This document shows, one piece after another, positions 61,082 to 64,000 of a stretch of DNA of 64,000 bases. The stretch lies in contig JAGWNF010000011.1 in the NCBI GenBank assembly GCA_028871455.1, positions 34,980 through 98,979 of the forward strand, written 5' to 3'. A program made the translations under genes and the position numbers. The notes beneath the pieces are model-generated. The model was not told the DNA's origin and searched no databases. It worked only from the letters and a program-made list of their open reading frames with translations. The number at the start of each line of letters is the position of its first letter. Position 1 is the first letter of the stretch. Source of the DNA: Alphaproteobacteria bacterium. GTDB lineage: Bacteria; Pseudomonadota; Alphaproteobacteria; ATCC43930; CGMCC-115725.

Positions 61082-61975
61082 TCACGGAGGAGCTGGCATC
61101 TCTGAATCGCCTGGCAGAATCACCCGGAAGCCCAGCGACAACTGTTGCTCGCTAATAGTGTCGTTTACGTAGTCGCGTACCCATCGGATTTTATCCCGCG
61201 CTCGATCGTGAGGTGCATCGGAGTACCGAACTGGCATTGCCAGTCTAATCTCGTCATACATCTCCGCTACCGCATCGCCTGCAATGCCTTGCGCAGCACG
61301 GTCGCGTCTCTCTTGTTCGATAAATGGCCAACGATTACCGAGGATGTGCACGAATGGCCCATCGCCACGATCCCGAACAAATGCTGATTTATCTTCAGCT
61401 ATGCCTGCGAATTGCAACCGAACGAGATCATGAAAAACCGGCAAGAGTGCAACACGGGGGGTGATGACGCTGCTTTTCTCTTCATGTGCGGCCTGGATCA
61501 AGGCTTCTCCGAAAATAATCTTTTCTGTATGCACCAACTTGCCGACCGTGATCGCCCCGCGGGGGAGATAGCCACCTGCCAACAGAACTCGTCCGATGAA
61601 TGCAGCGTCCGCTAGCGCTCGATTGGCTGCTCCAGGCTGCGTAGCATACGAGAGCACGACACTATCAGAGAAGCATGTCATCCGCGCATCGTGCCGAACA
61701 CCTTCACGTGCTCGTTTGCCATCGATGTTAGATTGTAAGTTGCGGAGCCTGCTGAGAACAGCCTCGATGCTATAGATTAATCCCGGTCTGGTGGACAAGC
61801 TCACCACGTCGCGCGTAAACGCGAGAATGTCGATAAAGGTTGTGAGGCGATTCGCATATGGACCGTTGAAAATTGTTAGCAGCGCTGGGTTCCTAACCTG
61901 TGCCAACGCCAATGTCCTGATTTGGGCCGCCTTCCTGCGATTCTTCACTGCGCGGCCCATCTTGGTATCTCCCAA
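61082..61975 (-). CDS. Nucleotidyl-cyclase-fold protein, possible signalling cyclase
   Basis: A 297-residue protein. Two candidate metal-binding Asp residues sit where class III cyclases have theirs: D49 in TTFIDILAFTRDV and D104 in TCFSDSVVLSY. GYLPRGAITVGKLVH and IFGEALIQAAHEE complete the family look. It overlaps the preceding HEPN gene by 31 bases. A cyclase paired with a possible effector resembles Pycsar-type defence, but activity is inferred from motif spacing only. Confidence 0.55.
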   Translation of the reverse strand: MGDTKMGRAVKNRRKAAQIRTLALAQVRNPALLTIFNGPYANRLTTFIDILAFTRDVVSLSTRPGLIYSIEAVLSRLRNLQSNIDGKRAREGVRHDARMTCFSDSVVLSYATQPGAANRALADAAFIGRVLLAGGYLPRGAITVGKLVHTEKIIFGEALIQAAHEEKSSVITPRVALLPVFHDLVRLQFAGIAEDKSAFVRDRGDGPFVHILGNRWPFIEQERRDRAAQGIAGDAVAEMYDEIRLAMPVRYSDAPHDRARDKIRWVRDYVNDTISEQQLSLGFRVILPGDSEMPAPP

Positions 61976-62605
61976 ATGGCTTTGTATGGACGAGTGTCAA
62001 ATTCTGACGGACGCCCCCAAATTCGCCAGACTTCTATCATGAAGGCGCGTACTACATTTGCGCACCAATCCCCCACCTTTGGATGGCCAGCACGATATAT
62101 CCAAAGTGAAGTTGTCATTGGTAAATCCACCAGCTTAAAGACCTCCATTGCAGCGACTGGGCAATCGCTGATCGAGCGCATCTCGGGCGAGTAGTGGTAA
62201 ACGGAGTTGCGGAAGTTGACGAACTTGACCGCGTTGGCTTGCACGATGTGTGAGAACGCATCTTTGAGTCGTAGTGCGCTGAGCGCATCAACAATTTTTT
62301 TTGGCTCCGAGTGGCCTATCCTGAAGTTCGAACATCGTTTGTGCTTCGCTGACCTTCCCCCGCTTACGCGAACGAGAAGCGTCAAAAGCCAGGAGTTCGT
62401 TGAGCCAACTCTCAAGGGCGGCGTGGTAGAGACATATTGCCGGTACAATCATGAAGCTATGCGTTGCAGCCTGCGGGTGCCGCGCCGACTCCAGGCGTAG
62501 CTTTTCGGCACTCTGCCAAAACTCGGGCGACAAGAGGAGGAATCCTTCTTGCGGATTCCTTGTCCCCGATAACTGGCCATAATACCTTTTCCGCGCCGCC
62601 ATACC
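61945..62605 (-). pseudogene. HEPN-like protein split at an A8 run (slippage or frameshift)
   Basis: The N-terminal half (MAARKRYYGQLSGTRNPQEG ... ALESWLNELLAF) starts at about 62,605. At 62,295-62,302 there is a run of eight A on the coding strand, where the frame ends within a few codons while similar-looking sequence continues in another frame (KIVDALSALRLKDAFSH ... VNFRNSVYHYSPE). Losing one A joins them into a ~220-residue protein with a HEPN R-x4-H motif (RNSVYH). Polymerase slippage could make the full protein, or the gene is broken. Confidence 0.6.
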
Positions 62606-62765
62606 TGCGCCCCCCAGCAATTATCGCCGGAAACTTCCTACTTGCTCGGCCATTAGTCGTAGATCGCTGCGCGTTATAATGGATATGGAAACCTAGGGCC
62701 AGTGCGCGCCCGAGCGCATTCGGTGTTCTAGTTGCTATCTAGCAGGTGCTGAATCGGAGATGCCG

Positions 62766-63413
62766 ATGACCAACCGTGCCGTATCCAAGGACGATGTCAA
62801 AGCATTTGCAGACTTCTGCGTACGGATAAGATCGTTTTATCAGCACTTCCGCATATTGTTCGAATTCACCGACGACGATGAAAAGCGCTTACTGCATCAA
62901 ACAGCCCCCATCTTCTTCGGTGACCTGAACCTCATCCTGATCGAACATCTGATATTGCAGATTTGCAAGGTCACCGACCCCGAAACTACCTTCGGCAATG
63001 AGAATCACACAATTGAGTTTTTTGTTAGTAATGCGGATTTTTCTGCCACGCCCGCCAAGCTCGACCGTCTGATCGATCTTTCCAAAATGATTCACGAGTT
63101 TCGGAACAAATTGAAGCTCGCGAGAGACAAGATAATCTCGCATTTGGATCGAAATACTATGCTAGACCGCAAGACCCTTGGTGCTGCTACCAAGAAAGAA
63201 TGGGACGAGTTCTGGCTGAACCTCCAAGATTTTGTGTTCATCATGCACGATCATTTTTTGGCCGAGCCCCTAGCAATCAATGACGTCGCAATGTTGTCTG
63301 ACGCCGACTCACTGATCAAAGCACTTCGACACGCTACCTATTTTGACAAATTGCTTCGGGACGCCGATCCAGCGGTGACGAAGAAATGTTTTGAAATAGC
63401 CTTCCGAGATTGA
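62766..63413 (+). CDS. AbiU2-like HEPN protein
   Basis: A 215-residue helical protein. The motif ARDKIISHLDRN (R-x5-H) and the phrase LNLILIEHLILQICKVTDP are typical of AbiU2-like HEPN proteins linked to abortive infection. ATG 62766 has GGAG at a good distance; ATG 62760 is too close to it. Confidence 0.7.
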   Translation: MTNRAVSKDDVKAFADFCVRIRSFYQHFRILFEFTDDDEKRLLHQTAPIFFGDLNLILIEHLILQICKVTDPETTFGNENHTIEFFVSNADFSATPAKLDRLIDLSKMIHEFRNKLKLARDKIISHLDRNTMLDRKTLGAATKKEWDEFWLNLQDFVFIMHDHFLAEPLAINDVAMLSDADSLIKALRHATYFDKLLRDADPAVTKKCFEIAFRD

Positions 63414-63479
63414 GCGCCCGATTAGGGGACGGCTCTTTACCCCTGAATCACAAGTCAGGGACCCTTTGATATTAATGTC

Positions 63480-63585
63480 GGCGTTGTCGAAACCGTTCAC
63501 GTCAGACACGGTTGTATTATCCCCCTCTCCGACAACGGAGGGGGATAATATAGCCCTCGCGGACTTGAACGGTTTCGACAACGCC
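63480..63585. repeat. 106-bp imperfect palindrome
   Basis: Outer arms ggcgttgtcgaaaccgtt.. and ..aacggtttcgacaacgcc pair over 24 bases with one mismatch. Inner arms tattatccccctctccg / cggagggggataata surround acaa. A half copy is at 46,434. Flanking DNA (63,414-63,892) shows no other convincing gene. Confidence 0.8.
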
Positions 63586-63892
63586 TGTCCAGGCGTTCTT
63601 GCGTTTTATCGAGGTGTTAAACTGGAGCTTCTGGGTCGAAACGATTACTTGCGCTCGCGCTAGCAAGTCCCATTTGCGAGCGGCGTCCCAAGCGGGAGGA
63701 GACGCCGGTTTTCGTAACGCGCTGAACTGACTCAGAAATCTGCCCTACCGTTGTCCAAACAGCACGTTGACCACCGTGGACAACATAGACCGCATACACT
63801 ACGCAAGCAAACGTTCGACAAACGCCCGCGCATTGTTAAATGCCGGGTCACTTGGCCTGCTGCCGGTTCGGTTGACAGCCGCTTAAGCTAAT

Positions 63893-64000
63893 CCCGCCTT
63901 CATCTCGAACTCCATAGGGCTCATATATCCGATTGTCGAATGCCGGCGTTTCGGATTGTAGAAGCGCTCGATGTAATCGAACACATCGGCCTTAGCCTCG
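63893..64000 (-). mobile_element. IS3-family transposase (OrfB), 3' end only
   Basis: The minus strand encodes the typical integrase-core ending FDYIERFYNPKRRHSTIGYM, then SPMEFEMKAGLA and stop, with a catalytic-domain motif (YNPKRRHS..GY). The rest is beyond the window. The IS end could not be fixed exactly. Confidence 0.85.

Noticed and set aside
63466..63663. 65-codon ORF through the large palindrome
   Set aside because: It is only the translation of the repeat and its flank; no start signal or family likeness.

Overview
The window looks like an alphaproteobacterial chromosome, probably Rhodospirillales-like. The gene order hflC-DUF2065-degP, serB/miaA, ilvB-ilvH-ilvC, leuA, mreBCD-mrdA-rodA and a SAM-II riboswitch on metZ are typical of that class, and the DNA is GC-rich. 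No species can be named from sequence alone.

Bases 1-20,100 are ordinary housekeeping DNA: membrane protease control (hflC, degP), serine and tRNA metabolism (serB, miaA), branched-chain amino acid synthesis (ilvB, ilvH, ilvC, leuA), the rod-shape elongasome (mreB, mreC, mreD, mrdA, rodA), a tRNA-Lys, an SsuA/NMT1-type ABC importer and a MaoC-type hydratase. At 20,193-20,293 a SAM-II riboswitch and its terminator precede metZ.

Bases 21,560-42,660 hold a decayed, GTA/HK97-like prophage mixed with small host-type genes. It has an S24 repressor with a divergent promoter/operator, many small ORFs, a Fic protein with twin palindromic operators, an NYN nuclease, two small terminases, a frameshifted large terminase, a portal with a toxin-like tail followed by a candidate immunity gene, a prohead protease, tail remnants and a holin remnant. 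No capsid gene is present. A GC-rich repeat family is scattered here, and several genes carry apparent one-base frameshifts. Bases 42,700-46,400 encode a DHA2 drug exporter and oxalyl-CoA decarboxylase. Bases 46,500-50,150 form a run of small secreted proteins, three of them paralogous, around a dienelactone-hydrolase-like enzyme. An AraC regulator and phaB follow.

The most striking part starts at about 52,548. There phaA (acetyl-CoA acetyltransferase) is cut in its last ~50 codons by foreign DNA that runs past the right edge of the window. This DNA encodes a family-B DNA polymerase, an HNH nuclease, three unknown proteins and, divergently, a solo Cas1 with an intact catalytic set and no cas2, effector genes or CRISPR array. 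That is the gene content of a casposon (a Cas1-transposase element). Next to it, in more AT-rich DNA at 59,180-63,410, is a probable defence block: a small ORF-ParA ATPase-HEPN operon, a cyclase-fold protein with a HEPN protein whose frame breaks at an A8 run, and an AbiU2-like HEPN protein. A 106-bp imperfect palindrome and the 3' end of an IS3-family transposase close the window.
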